This document shows positions 49,539 to 59,156 of a stretch of DNA of 64,000 nt, in pieces. Positions within the stretch are counted from its first letter, which is position 1; each line of letters starts with the position of its first letter. A program made the position numbers and the translations under genes. The notes beneath the pieces were generated by a model. The model was not told the DNA's origin. It worked only from the letters and a program-made list of their open reading frames with translations, and did no database searches. Source of the stretch: Bacteroidales bacterium (GTDB taxonomy: Bacteria > Bacteroidota > Bacteroidia > Bacteroidales > F082); NCBI GenBank assembly GCA_017530365.1, contig JAFXMK010000010.1, positions 1 through 64,000 on the forward strand. The letters are read 5' to 3'.

Positions 49539-50088
49539 GGTATTGATAGGCCTTCTCCGGCATGAAATGCCTCACGTCACGTCCCTCTTTCAAGCATTTC
49601 CTGATGAACGTTGAGGATACCTCAATGATGGGTGTCTCAAGTATTTTCACGTGAGGATGATGAATCAACTCCCCGCCGTCATAGCCTTTACGGGGAAACA
49701 CCAGCAGTTCGTAATTGTCAAGGATGGCTTGATATTCCCTCCATCGGGGGAATCCTTCCAAGCTGTCCATGCCGCAGATAAAGACAAACTGGTCATCTGG
49801 GTATTGCTCCGACAGAGCTCTCAGGGTATTGATGGTATAAGATGGTTTCGGAAGACCAAATTCAATGTCGGAGGCCCTCATTCGAGGGTCGTCACCGATG
49901 GCGAGTTCCACCATCTTCAGGCGATCGAAATCGTCCATCAGATCTGTTTTTTTCTTCAAGGGATTCTGCGGCGAGACCACAAACCACAGCTCGTCTAGGT
50001 CGGAGAACTCCACGAGGTAGTTGGCCAACATTACATGGCCGTGATGGATGGGGTTGAAAGAACCGGAATACAGGCCTATTCTTCGCAT
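49507..50088 (-). CDS. nadD: Nicotinate-nucleotide adenylyltransferase
   Basis: A 193-residue nucleotidyltransferase with the (H/T)xGH-type site in GLYSGSFNPIHHGHVMLANY and a C-terminal SSTFIRKCLKEGRD motif (ISSTxIR). It makes NaAD in NAD synthesis. It overlaps the gmk gene by 13 bp and is last in the M23-gmk-nadD group, a common Bacteroidota order for gmk and nadD. Confidence 0.95.
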   Translation of the reverse strand: MRRIGLYSGSFNPIHHGHVMLANYLVEFSDLDELWFVVSPQNPLKKKTDLMDDFDRLKMVELAIGDDPRMRASDIEFGLPKPSYTINTLRALSEQYPDDQFVFICGMDSLEGFPRWREYQAILDNYELLVFPRKGYDGGELIHHPHVKILETPIIEVSSTFIRKCLKEGRDVRHFMPEKAYQYLISSVKVSSS

Positions 50089-50666
50089 GGTTCTTCTTGT
50101 TCCAAAAAACTCTTTACGGCCTCAAGGATGTCGGCTTTGGCGGTTTCCAGGTCATCATTGATGATGGTGGTGTCGAACTTGCCTTGGGCGAAGTCCATCT
50201 CCCACTGGGCTTTTTCCAATCGTTTCTCAATTTCTTCCATGGAGTCCGTGCCACGGTTGACGAGCCGGTCGCGCAATGCTTCGATAGAGGGAGCCTGGAT
50301 GAAAACGGAAAGGGCCTTGTCGCCATAGAATTTCTTGATGTTGGTGCCGCCGACCACATCCACGTCGAAAGCCACATGCTTGCCTTCTTCCTGCATCTTC
50401 TCGACCACGGCCTTCAAGGTGCCATAGCAGCGACCTGGATACACTTCCTGCCATTCGAGGAACTCGTCGTTTTCAACACGTTGCATGAATTCCTCAAGGC
50501 TGATGAAGTAGTACTCCACGCCATTCTGTTCCTCGCCGCGTGGCGCTCTTGTGGTGGCCGATACCGAAAACGCAATGTTGGGAATCTCGGCGAGAAGATG
50601 GTTGACGAGGGTGGTCTTTCCCGAACCAGAAGGTGCGGAGAAGATCAAGAGCTTTCCTTTTTTCAT
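50076..50666 (-). CDS. gmk: Guanylate kinase
   Basis: A 196-residue P-loop kinase: LLIFSAPSGSGKTTLVNHLL, then ATTRAPRGEEQNGVEYYFIS for GMP binding, then VAFDVDVVGGTNIK. It phosphorylates GMP to GDP. The start is 15 bp after the M23 peptidase stop. Confidence 0.97.
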   Translation of the reverse strand: MKKGKLLIFSAPSGSGKTTLVNHLLAEIPNIAFSVSATTRAPRGEEQNGVEYYFISLEEFMQRVENDEFLEWQEVYPGRCYGTLKAVVEKMQEEGKHVAFDVDVVGGTNIKKFYGDKALSVFIQAPSIEALRDRLVNRGTDSMEEIEKRLEKAQWEMDFAQGKFDTTIINDDLETAKADILEAVKSFLEQEEPCEE

Positions 50667-50681
50667 ATCATTGGGTTTTGA

Positions 50682-51761
50682 TTATTTGACGATGAGTTTC
50701 TGTCCGACCTTCAACGCTTTTTTCGAGCTGATGCCGTTCAGCTTGCAGATCTTGGCCACGGTGGTACCGTGTTTCTTGGCGATTTTGCTCAAGGTGTCGC
50801 CTTTTTTCACCTTGTATGTCACATGTTTGGGCGCTACTTTCGTCGAAGCAATTTTTGACTCGTTGTCGCTTTGTCCTTCGTGCGAGTAGATGCTGAAATA
50901 GTGTTTTTTCAGGGTGAAAGTGGTATCGCGCAAAGTGTTGTTCTTAAAGTCGAAGATGCGTTCGGGGTCGAACGACTGTCCCATGTAACGTGTCTCGAAG
51001 TGAAGATGTGGCCCGGAAGAGTGTCCCGTGGTGCCACAGTATCCAATAATTTCACCTGCTTTGACAATGTCATCGGTGTTAACGATATATTGGTTCAAGT
51101 GGGCGTAATAAGTCTCCAGTCCGTTGGCATGTCGAAGTACCACCACGTTGCCATAACCACCTGTGTACTTAGTGGGCAGCGCCACACGCACGATACCGTC
51201 GAAAGCGGCGTAGATAGGCTCTCCGATTGGGATGCCTATGTCAATGCCTTGATGTTGACGGCCCCATCTCATTTTATAGGTTGATGTCGTATAGCCAAAC
51301 CCTGGGATATGCCATCCGTGTACCGAGTCGCAGAGAACCAGATCCACCTCTTCAGGCAATTCCTTGACATTTACATCGTAATAGGCGTGTACATGATCGG
51401 TCATCCAGTGGTCATTGCTGATGAAGTCGGGCAGATCGGGCTTGGGGATGTCGAGATACAACCATGATCCGTTGTCGAACAGGATTACTTTTTGGTATTT
51501 GTTGGCGGTGCTTAGCGTATCGAATGGCACGGGGATGCCTCCGCGGGGATGTCTTCCTTCTTCCTCTTCATCTTCGTCAAGATCATCTTCGTCTTGGCAT
51601 TCGCTTTCGAAAATATAGATTGTATCGTGAATGATTTCGGTCTTTCTGCTGAAAATACGCTTATACCAAGGTTCCTTAACAGTGGTGTCCTGCTGATGCT
51701 CTTGCGCAAACAACGGCATGGCAAAAAGGAGGGCGATTAGTAATATGAAAAGTCTTTTCAT
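50682..51761 (-). CDS. M23 metallopeptidase with C-terminal LysM
   Basis: A 359-residue exported protein (signal peptide MKRLFILLIALLFAMPLFAQ). An acidic linker (EDDLDEDEEEEG) precedes the M23 domain with zinc ligands His and Asp in RWGRQHQGIDIG and HLHFE (GPHLHFETR). A LysM follows (TYKVKKGDTLSKIAKKHG). It cuts peptide cross-links in peptidoglycan or acts as an amidase activator. It leads an operon with gmk and nadD and has its own -7 element. Confidence 0.9.
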   Translation of the reverse strand: MKRLFILLIALLFAMPLFAQEHQQDTTVKEPWYKRIFSRKTEIIHDTIYIFESECQDEDDLDEDEEEEGRHPRGGIPVPFDTLSTANKYQKVILFDNGSWLYLDIPKPDLPDFISNDHWMTDHVHAYYDVNVKELPEEVDLVLCDSVHGWHIPGFGYTTSTYKMRWGRQHQGIDIGIPIGEPIYAAFDGIVRVALPTKYTGGYGNVVVLRHANGLETYYAHLNQYIVNTDDIVKAGEIIGYCGTTGHSSGPHLHFETRYMGQSFDPERIFDFKNNTLRDTTFTLKKHYFSIYSHEGQSDNESKIASTKVAPKHVTYKVKKGDTLSKIAKKHGTTVAKICKLNGISSKKALKVGQKLIVK

Positions 51762-51783
51762 GGGGTATTCATGATTAAAAAAG

Positions 51784-51791
51784 CAAAATTA
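51784..51791 (-). promoter_or_regulatory. -7 element for the M23-gmk-nadD operon
   Basis: TAATTTTG fits TAnnTTTG, 22 bp before the ATG at 51761. Confidence 0.6.
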
Positions 51792-51807
51792 AATAAAAAA
51801 TCCGAAA

Positions 51808-53586
51808 TCAATCCTCGGAAATTTCACTTAAAGTTTTTCGGTACGTCGAAAACACATTGGCCCGTGAGATGTAGCCTAGGTATTTCCCGTTTTCGATTAC
51901 TGGGATGTTGTATTTTCCTGAGACTTGGAATTTCTTGACGACCGCTTCCATAGAATCCTCCGGATGGATGAGATACTCTGGGATCACGGTGAATTCCTCG
52001 ATAGGTTGGGCGTAAAGGGTTTGGTCGAACATAACACTGCGGATGTCGTCGAAGAGCACATGCCCGTAGAAAGTCCCGTCTTTGTCAACAACAGGGAAAA
52101 TGTTTCTTCTTGAGGCGGCGATAAGCGGAATTAGATCTCCCAGGGTGGAGCCGCGCTTGACCTTGCTGAAGTTGGTCTCGATCAGGTTGTTGATGGTCAT
52201 CATGCTGAGCACGCTGACATCTTTGTTATGGGTCACTTCCACACCTTGTTCGGCGACGGAGTTGGTATAGACCGAGTGTTTGAAGAAGATTCTATTGACA
52301 AAATAGGATAGTGCCGAGACGATCATCAGGGGGACGATGAGGGCGTAGCCGTTAGTGATTTCCGCGATGAGGAAGATGCCCGTCAACGGGGCGTGCAACA
52401 TGCCTGCAATAAGGCCGCTCATGCCAACCAAAGCGAACTTGGCGGGGTCCAAATCGCCGATGCCTATGTAATTGACGGTCAAAGCAAAGAAGAGTCCAGT
52501 GAAAGAGCCAATGAACAGCGCCGGTGCAAAGGTTCCGCCGACACCTCCTGCACCGAAAGTCAGGGCAGTCGCGAAAGCCTTTAGCAGGATGATGGCTGCC
52601 AGCAACACCAAGATGCTCCATCCATGCTGTTCCCAACCAGTGAAGATCGGGTTCTCATAGATGGGACTATAGTCGCCTCGCAAGGTGGCGTTGATGGCAT
52701 CGTAACCTTCGCCGTAAAGCGCCGGGAAGAGATAGATGAGCACCCCTAACATCACGGCACCAATCAAGAAGCGTTTCCAAGGTGATGCAATTTTCTTGAA
52801 CCGTTTTTCCATGCTGAAGGTCACCTTCAGGAAATAGGCCGAGATAAGTCCGACGAATATGCCTAATACGATGTAGTACAAGGCATTACTTGGAATAAAG
52901 CCTTCTGAGATGACGGCATTGTATTCCACGGCTTGGCCAAGGAACAGGTAGGAGGTAAGGATCGCCGTGAACGAGGAACAGATGATGGGAATCAACGCTC
53001 CTAACGACAAGTCGATCATCAAGACTTCCAGCGCGAAGAAGATGCCCGTCATCGGGGCTTGGAAGATGGAAGCCAGGGCAGCCGCTCCGCCCATGCCGAT
53101 GAGCATGACAACTTGCTTGTATTCCAGCTTCAGCCAGTGTCCGAAATTGGATCCGATGGAGGCGCCTGTCGATACCGAAGGACCTTCCAAACCGACGGAT
53201 CCGCCGAAACCAACGGTCAGGGCACTGGCGACGATGGTGGACCACATGCTGTGTTTGCTGACTTCGCCCTTCTTTTTTCGGATGGCATACAGGATGCCGG
53301 GAATGCCGTGACCGATCTCTTTTCTTAGGATGAACTTGCAGAAGCAGATGGTGAGCAGGATGCCGATGGCAGGATACACGAAGTACATCAGATGGGAATA
53401 GTCGAAGTGTATGCCAAGCACCAAGTCGCGGATGCCGTGCGCCGATTTCTTGATGATTACGGCGGCCAGACCAGCTAAAAAGCCCGTCGGGATGCTGGCC
53501 AATAGCATAAACTGCTGGTTCGTCAGATGCGATTGACGCCAGTTGTTGAAACGGTCGATCCAGTTGCTGATTCTCTGCTTTGTCAC
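51808..53586 (-). CDS. ClC-family chloride channel/transporter with CBS domains
   Basis: A 592-residue protein. The ion-path motifs are GHGIPGILY, GSVGLEGPSVSTG (with the gating Glu) and GGVGGTFAPALFIG. Two CBS domains occupy the last 130 residues (FPVVDKDGTFYGHVLF and NIPVIENGKYLGYISR). It exchanges or conducts Cl- across the inner membrane, with CBS domains sensing nucleotides. The start codon is GTG. No consensus promoter is obvious; upstream lies the divergent exonuclease gene. Confidence 0.9.
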   Translation of the reverse strand: MTKQRISNWIDRFNNWRQSHLTNQQFMLLASIPTGFLAGLAAVIIKKSAHGIRDLVLGIHFDYSHLMYFVYPAIGILLTICFCKFILRKEIGHGIPGILYAIRKKKGEVSKHSMWSTIVASALTVGFGGSVGLEGPSVSTGASIGSNFGHWLKLEYKQVVMLIGMGGAAALASIFQAPMTGIFFALEVLMIDLSLGALIPIICSSFTAILTSYLFLGQAVEYNAVISEGFIPSNALYYIVLGIFVGLISAYFLKVTFSMEKRFKKIASPWKRFLIGAVMLGVLIYLFPALYGEGYDAINATLRGDYSPIYENPIFTGWEQHGWSILVLLAAIILLKAFATALTFGAGGVGGTFAPALFIGSFTGLFFALTVNYIGIGDLDPAKFALVGMSGLIAGMLHAPLTGIFLIAEITNGYALIVPLMIVSALSYFVNRIFFKHSVYTNSVAEQGVEVTHNKDVSVLSMMTINNLIETNFSKVKRGSTLGDLIPLIAASRRNIFPVVDKDGTFYGHVLFDDIRSVMFDQTLYAQPIEEFTVIPEYLIHPEDSMEAVVKKFQVSGKYNIPVIENGKYLGYISRANVFSTYRKTLSEISED

Positions 53587-53688
53587 CTTGCTCGTTCCTT
53601 TTCGGCTGCTAATTTAGAAAAAACGTTGAAGCGGAAGAAAAAATCTTCAAAAAAAGCTTATCTTCGCATTTTATTAAAGGTTAATACC

Positions 53689-54450
53689 ATGAAAATCGTA
53701 AGCTACAATGTCAACGGCATCCGTTCCGCTATCGGAAAAGGCCTTCTTCAATGGATCAATGACTATCAACCCGATGTGCTCTGCTTTCAGGAACTGAAGG
53801 CGACGCCCGACCAAATTCCCGTGATGGATTTTGAGATGATGGGCTATCATCATTATTGGTATCCAGCCCAAAAGAAAGGCTACAGCGGCGTAGGCATGAT
53901 CACCAAAGCTGAACCTGACAATGTGGTCTATGGCATGGGCAATCCGCTCTACGACAACGAAGGCCGTTTCCTGCGTGTTGACTTTGGTGACCTCTCGGTG
54001 GTCAGCGTCTATCATCCCTCGGGTACTACCGGTGACGAGCGCCAAGCCTTTAAGATGGTGTGGCTCGACTTCTTCCACCAATATGTGAACAATCTTCGCA
54101 AGACGCGGCCTCAACTGGTCCTTTCAGGCGACTACAACATCTGTCATGAGGATATTGACATTAATAATCCGCGGAAGCATGACACGTCTTCGGGCTTCCT
54201 GCCCGAGGAACGGCAATGGATGACGGATTTCCTCAGCGACGGCTATATCGACAGTTTCCGCCATCTGGTGAAAGAGCCTAACCGTTACAGTTGGTGGAGT
54301 TTCCGTGCCGGCGCTCGCGTCAAGAACCTTGGCTGGCGCATCGATTATCATATCGTTACCGAAAACTTAAAGGAGAACATCAACAGCGTTGACATTCTCC
54401 CAGAGGTGATGCACTCGGACCATTGCCCGATCGTGCTTGACTTGAAGTAG
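53689..54450 (+). CDS. xth: Exodeoxyribonuclease III / AP endonuclease
   Basis: A 253-residue protein of the EEP family: MKIVSYNVNGIRSAIGKG, CFQELKATPDQ with the metal-binding Glu, SGDYNICHEDIDI, and SDHCPIVLDL with the catalytic Asp-His. It repairs abasic sites and 3' blocks. The frame is open from 53527, but the conserved start is at 53689; a near-consensus TATCTTCG lies at 53659-53666. Its stop codon is shared with the 3' end of the convergent tRNA gene. Confidence 0.95.
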   Translation: MKIVSYNVNGIRSAIGKGLLQWINDYQPDVLCFQELKATPDQIPVMDFEMMGYHHYWYPAQKKGYSGVGMITKAEPDNVVYGMGNPLYDNEGRFLRVDFGDLSVVSVYHPSGTTGDERQAFKMVWLDFFHQYVNNLRKTRPQLVLSGDYNICHEDIDINNPRKHDTSSGFLPEERQWMTDFLSDGYIDSFRHLVKEPNRYSWWSFRAGARVKNLGWRIDYHIVTENLKENINSVDILPEVMHSDHCPIVLDLK

Positions 54451-54519
54451 CCCCACTAGGACTCGAACCTAGATTTAAAGTTTAGGAAACTTCCGTTCTA
54501 TCCCTTGAACTATAGGGCC
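54448..54519 (-). tRNA. tRNA-Arg, anticodon CCU
   Basis: A 72-nt cloverleaf: acceptor 5' GGCCCTA pairs with TGGGGCT, D stem GTTC/GAAC, anticodon stem GAAGT/ACTTT around loop TTCCTAA (anticodon CCT), and T arm CTAGG-TTCGAGT-CCTAG. The discriminator base is A and CCA is not encoded. Its 3' end overlaps the exonuclease III stop codon (3 bp). Its promoter is at 54534-54541. Confidence 0.93.
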
Positions 54520-54533
54520 AAGTGTTCCGACTG

Positions 54534-54541
54534 CAAAAATA
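54534..54541 (-). promoter_or_regulatory. -7 element for tRNA-Arg
   Basis: TATTTTTG fits TAnnTTTG, 14 bp before the mature 5' end. Confidence 0.65.
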
Positions 54542-54602
54542 CACTTTTTCCCACAGCTGTTTCAAAAAAAGTCGTATTTTTACACTCTTAAATCTGTATG
54601 GT

Positions 54603-56948
54603 ATGAAACACCTGAAATCACTTTTTATTATACTTTTCGGTTCATTGTTTTTCTCTGCATCGGCGCAAGAAGGCGTGGGTATTGGCAATTGGCGTACGCA
54701 CATGCCCTATCAGAATGTAATTGACGTGGAACAGTTGGGTGCCAAAATCTATGCGGCAACCGACTATGAGCTGTTTACGTACGATAAGGAAGACGGTAGC
54801 CTTCAAATATTGAACAAAATCAATGGTTTGTCGGATAACGGGATATCCACTATCCAACGCAACGAGCCCCTTGACCTTCTGATGGTGGCCTATACCAATG
54901 CCAATATTGATCTTATTGACAAACAGGGCAATATCTATAATATGAGTGATATTAAAGACAAAAATATCCTGGGTAATAAAACCATAAACAATATTGCTTT
55001 TAAAGGAAATCTTGCCTATGTAGCCTGTGGGTTCGGTATTGTTGTTTTTGACTTGAGCAGGCAAGAGGTTAAAGATACCTATTATATTGGTCCTAATGGG
55101 TCAGCGATTAATGTCACTGACGTCGCTTTTTACAATGGGAGGATTTATGCCGCATCGACGGACGGCGTCTATTATGCCGATGAGAATAGCAATAATCTGG
55201 CAGATTATTCCTCTTGGTCGTTCGACCTTTCGTTGATACATCCCCATCTCAACTATAATGAAATAGAGGCTTTTGGTGGGAAGTTGCTCTTGAATTCCAC
55301 CGACGGGACCTATGACGCAGACACGCTGTTCGTCTTTGATGGCAATCAATGGGGGTATTTCGACAGAACGTTCGTTACAAACAAGCGTGAGATCCGTGTT
55401 TGTGGTAGCAAACTTTTGATTTCTGGGTATAATACCATCTTTGTGTATGATGGATCGTTGAACGAGGTAGAACGAGTCTATTCCTGTGGTGGCACACTGC
55501 AACCTAATGCCGTGTTTTTGGATACTGAAGGGAATTATTGGATTGGTGATAGATTGCGTGGAATGATTTGTGCCAAGGATAGCTGGAATTATGACGACAA
55601 GAATTATCGTCCTAACGGTCCTTACAGCAAAAATGTTTTTGAATTGAGCTCAAGTGGAAAACATGTTTGGATTGCGACGGGTGGCCATGCCCCAAACTGG
55701 TCGAAATTGTATTCTAAAGAAGGTGTTTGCCATTTCGATGGTAATTGGTGGTCAAACTTGAACAGAAAGACGATACCCGAATTTGATGCTGAGAATATTA
55801 GTGACTTTATTTGCTGTGCCACTGATCCCATGGACACTACCGTCACTTACGTTGGAACCTGGGGCTCGGGAGTGCTGAAATTCAAAAGCAACAAATACGT
55901 AATGCGATATGATGAGACAAACAGCTCGCTTGGAGCTTGGACACAGGATCAGCGTTATGTAAATATCAGTGGCTTGGCTTTTGACAGCCGTGGCAACCTT
56001 TGGGTCGCCAATTCAGGAGCCAATGATCTATTGTCGGTCATGGACAGAAACGGGCAATGGCACTCATTTAATCTTGGAGGCACCAATAGTGGCGTTGACA
56101 TCGGAAGCATGATAATTGATGACAATGACTATAAATGGATTTTGCGTCGTTCGGGCAGTGATGACAAGATCATCGTTTTCAATGATAACGGCACTTTGGA
56201 TAACAGTTCAGACGATCAAGTGAAAGCGTTGCGTTGTATAACCGGACAAGGAGGCATCTCGGGCTCATCTGCCAATTGCCTTGTCGTTGACCGTAATGGA
56301 TATGTATGGGTTGGAACTGACAGCGGTCCTTGCTACTATTCGGATACGCGGAAAATCTTTAACTCTGAGTTGTATGATGCGAGTGTGGTCTTGGTGCCTC
56401 GTAACGACGGAACAACCAATGCCGATCCGCTTTTTAATGAAATCAAGGTGTTGAGCATCGCTATAGACGGAAACAACAACAAATGGTTTGGACTTGAATC
56501 TGGGGTGTATGAGCTGACTCCAGATTGTAAAACCGAGTTGCTGCATTTCAATGTTGATAACAGCCCGTTATTGGATAATTCAGTAAACACCATGGTTATT
56601 AATGATGACGGTGAAGTGTTTTTTGGCACCGATCAAGGGGTTATTTCCTATAGAGGTTCGGCCACGCCTGGCGGAAATGTCAATAACGATGTCGTGGTTT
56701 ACCCCAATCCTGTCAGACCCGGCTATAGTGGATACGTTGGTATCAAGGGCTTGGTCGAGGACGCTTTGGTCAATATCACTACGGTTGACGGTACTTTTGT
56801 TACCCAACTTGTTGCAGAAGGTGGTCAGGCTGTATGGGATTGCACCACGGTGGATGGCAGGAAAGTCCAGCCTGGTATTTATCTGGTGTTTGTGAGTACG
56901 TTGGAAGGTAAGGAACGTCTTGCTACCAAAATTCTTGTCATGAACTAA
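54603..56948 (+). CDS. porZ: Type IX secretion system protein PorZ
   Basis: A 781-residue exported protein. After the signal peptide (ending FFSASAQ) comes the PorZ opening GIGNWRTHMPYQNVIDVEQL and NKINGLSDNGISTIQ. Two beta-propellers made of kelch-like blades (WVGTDSGPCYY, KWFGLESGVYEL, EVFFGTDQGVISY) follow, and then a type A C-terminal sorting-like domain (VYPNPVRPGYSGYV, DGRKVQPGIYLV). PorZ is a surface component that delivers A-LPS-type anchors to the PorU sortase. The start at 54603 follows a near-consensus TATTTTTA at 54575. The stop overlaps the recO ATG by 1 bp (TAATG). Confidence 0.88.
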   Translation: MKHLKSLFIILFGSLFFSASAQEGVGIGNWRTHMPYQNVIDVEQLGAKIYAATDYELFTYDKEDGSLQILNKINGLSDNGISTIQRNEPLDLLMVAYTNANIDLIDKQGNIYNMSDIKDKNILGNKTINNIAFKGNLAYVACGFGIVVFDLSRQEVKDTYYIGPNGSAINVTDVAFYNGRIYAASTDGVYYADENSNNLADYSSWSFDLSLIHPHLNYNEIEAFGGKLLLNSTDGTYDADTLFVFDGNQWGYFDRTFVTNKREIRVCGSKLLISGYNTIFVYDGSLNEVERVYSCGGTLQPNAVFLDTEGNYWIGDRLRGMICAKDSWNYDDKNYRPNGPYSKNVFELSSSGKHVWIATGGHAPNWSKLYSKEGVCHFDGNWWSNLNRKTIPEFDAENISDFICCATDPMDTTVTYVGTWGSGVLKFKSNKYVMRYDETNSSLGAWTQDQRYVNISGLAFDSRGNLWVANSGANDLLSVMDRNGQWHSFNLGGTNSGVDIGSMIIDDNDYKWILRRSGSDDKIIVFNDNGTLDNSSDDQVKALRCITGQGGISGSSANCLVVDRNGYVWVGTDSGPCYYSDTRKIFNSELYDASVVLVPRNDGTTNADPLFNEIKVLSIAIDGNNNKWFGLESGVYELTPDCKTELLHFNVDNSPLLDNSVNTMVINDDGEVFFGTDQGVISYRGSATPGGNVNNDVVVYPNPVRPGYSGYVGIKGLVEDALVNITTVDGTFVTQLVAEGGQAVWDCTTVDGRKVQPGIYLVFVSTLEGKERLATKILVMN

Positions 56949-57673
56949 TGGAAGACAAGAATCAGGGCTTTGTCTTGCAATCCATACGCTATGGCGATTC
57001 AAGCCTTATCGTTCGGATCTACACGCTTAATTTCGGACTCCAATCCTATATGGTTAAAGGAGTGAAGGGAAAGGGCTCAAAAAACCGTGTCGCTTTTTTC
57101 CAACCCATGACTTTCCTTCGCTTTGTCCAGAGCGGGAAACCCACTCCAAGCGGACTCGCTTTTTTGAGAGACCCCGAGGTGCTGTATGCCTACCAGTCAG
57201 TGCCAAACGTGATGAACAAAAGCGCCATCCTCATGTATCTGGCTGAATTGCTATCCCATACTTTAACACAGCAAGAAAGGAATGAAAACTTGTATCAGTT
57301 TGTGTATCAGTCCCTCGTATGGCTTGACTTGGTGGAGACGGGATATGCCAACTTCCCTTTGTATTTTACGCTTGAAATGAGCAGGTTTTTGGGCTTTTAT
57401 CCCAAATCGAATTACAAGGAACATTCATTTTTTGATATGATGGAAGGTCAATTCGTAATGGCCCAACCTCAACATCAGTATTTTATTGATTGTGAGGGGA
57501 GTAAGATGCTTTCTCTTTTGTTAAATCGTAGCATTGACGAACTCTCTTCCTTGACAATGAATGGCTTGCAGCGAAACAACCTTCTGGATGGTATAATAAC
57601 ATTCATGCGACTGCATGCCCCTGTGCTCAAGGGTTTGCAGTCGCATGAGGTCTTGAAGGAAGTCCTTCGTTGA
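56948..57673 (+). CDS. recO: DNA repair protein RecO
   Basis: A 241-residue protein. An N-terminal OB fold (GFVLQSIRYGDSSLIVRIYT, then GVKGKGSKNRVAFFQPMTFL) precedes a helical domain. It anneals ssDNA and loads RecA with RecR. The zinc Cys cluster of some RecO proteins is absent. It is translationally coupled to porZ (TAATG), a linkage known from other Bacteroidota. Confidence 0.9.
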   Translation: MEDKNQGFVLQSIRYGDSSLIVRIYTLNFGLQSYMVKGVKGKGSKNRVAFFQPMTFLRFVQSGKPTPSGLAFLRDPEVLYAYQSVPNVMNKSAILMYLAELLSHTLTQQERNENLYQFVYQSLVWLDLVETGYANFPLYFTLEMSRFLGFYPKSNYKEHSFFDMMEGQFVMAQPQHQYFIDCEGSKMLSLLLNRSIDELSSLTMNGLQRNNLLDGIITFMRLHAPVLKGLQSHEVLKEVLR

Positions 57674-57674
57674 G

Positions 57675-58589
57675 TTATCTCAGGTTGAAGGAGGTTTGTC
57701 CAACCAGATTGTTGTTGTTGTCATAGACATCAACAAAATAGTAACCTGGTTGCAATTCCTTTCCAGCAGGCTTGATATAATAGGCGCTGACTTCCTTTTC
57801 CTTGTTTTCGTAGTTTACGTTGATCTTCTCGGTGTATTGAAGCATCTCGCCATTGTAATTGAAAGCATATTCGTCACCGGTGCCTTTGCAGATGATGCTC
57901 TTGGATGGGTCTGCGATGCGAAGGTAGAACACCTTTGATCCGGCGTCAACCAAATCATTCTGTCCCAACGTGAATTTCACTCGGATACGTTCGGCTCTGC
58001 CTGCCTTGTCGGTTTCTGTCTCGTGGCTGCCGCCCTTGAAACGCACGGCATCGGCAGAAAGGTTATAAATGCGCAGGACAGTGGCAAGATTCACCTTATT
58101 GGTCAATTCGTCTTTCTGGCGTTGCAGGTTTCTGTTTTGCTTGCGCTCTTCCTGCACCTCTTCCCTAATACGTTCGTTTTCTTCTTTCAGTTCCTGATTC
58201 ACGACATACAAGGAATCCAACTGGTGGACGTATTTTTGAGAGATGACCTGTAAGTCGGTCACTTTCTTCTTGATTCTATTATAATCCCATTGCGAATCCA
58301 GCAATTTCTTAATCTCGACGGCATCAGCTTGGATGATACTGTCTTTCTCAGCCAACTGGATGCTAAGCTCTCCGTAGTTTTCTTTCAGTTCGTTGTGTAC
58401 ACGAAGCAGACTGTCAACCTCGGCTTGAAAATCAGCTCGCTGTTGCTCTTTCTCGCCTTCCAAAACGTTAAGATCACCTTTGAGTGAAATCAACCAGCAT
58501 GACAATCCGATGATGATTAATGCCAAAAGGCCAATGATGGCATAGATCCATCCTTTGGATTTTTTGGACGATGCTCTTTCTGTGTTCAT
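57675..58589 (-). CDS. Membrane-anchored coiled-coil protein of unknown function
   Basis: A 304-residue protein with one N-terminal helix (WIYAIIGLLALIIIGLSCWL). A coiled coil of about 130 residues (roughly 40-170) follows, and then a C-terminal beta-rich domain of about 130 residues (TVLRIYNLSADAVRFKGG to GQTSFNLR) likely in the periplasm. No family name is assigned. It lies 31 bp after the upxY-like gene on the same strand and could be the last gene of the envelope operon, linking the inner membrane to the surface layer. Confidence 0.6.
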   Translation of the reverse strand: MNTERASSKKSKGWIYAIIGLLALIIIGLSCWLISLKGDLNVLEGEKEQQRADFQAEVDSLLRVHNELKENYGELSIQLAEKDSIIQADAVEIKKLLDSQWDYNRIKKKVTDLQVISQKYVHQLDSLYVVNQELKEENERIREEVQEERKQNRNLQRQKDELTNKVNLATVLRIYNLSADAVRFKGGSHETETDKAGRAERIRVKFTLGQNDLVDAGSKVFYLRIADPSKSIICKGTGDEYAFNYNGEMLQYTEKINVNYENKEKEVSAYYIKPAGKELQPGYYFVDVYDNNNNLVGQTSFNLR

Positions 58590-58620
58590 TTTTGTGGTAT
58601 CTTAGTTTAACATTTGATTC

Positions 58621-59151
58621 TCATACTGCTTTTTCATACACGGGCTCGACTTTAGTGCGGGCAACGTTAACTGGTAGGTATTGCCCTACGGATTCAATAT
58701 AGACGATCAGTCGTTTTTTATTGCTGAACGAAGCCAGTCGCCCTACAAGCCCCATCATCTCGCCTCGTGTTATCCTTACCAACTGCCCTTCGTGAAGTTC
58801 GATGTCCTCCGCCGTTTTCTCGTCATCATCCGTAAAATCCTCACAATACCTTTTGATAGCGTTGATTTGGTTCTCGGGGACGACGACCGCCTTCTTCTCA
58901 AAACTCACGAACTTTGTCACTCCCGGTATGTTCACAATATCATAGTAGTTCTTTAAATCAGTTCTGACAAACAAGTAGGATTTGAACAAGGGCTCCTCTA
59001 CTTTTTTGATCCGGTCGCTCCACATCTTCATTCTGGTGACGAGAGGAAGGTATGATTCAATGCCCATTTCAGTGATTCTGGCGTGAACCTTCTTCTCGGC
59101 TCTTGAATGAACGTACAGAGCATACCATGGCAATTTGTCAGATGCTGCCAT
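58621..59151 (-). CDS. NusG-like (UpxY-type) transcription antiterminator
   Basis: A 176-residue protein. The NGN domain (PWYALYVHSRAEKKVHARI, FKSYLFVRTDLKNYYDIVNI, GVTKFVSF) is followed by a KOW domain (LHEGQLVRITRGEMMGLVG). UpxY proteins let RNA polymerase read through long capsule operons. Here it is downstream of wza and wzc, 5 bp after the wzc stop, rather than first in an operon. ATG 59151 is preferred over TTG 59160. Confidence 0.85.
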   Translation of the reverse strand: MAASDKLPWYALYVHSRAEKKVHARITEMGIESYLPLVTRMKMWSDRIKKVEEPLFKSYLFVRTDLKNYYDIVNIPGVTKFVSFEKKAVVVPENQINAIKRYCEDFTDDDEKTAEDIELHEGQLVRITRGEMMGLVGRLASFSNKKRLIVYIESVGQYLPVNVARTKVEPVYEKAV

Positions 59152-59156
59152 ATCAA

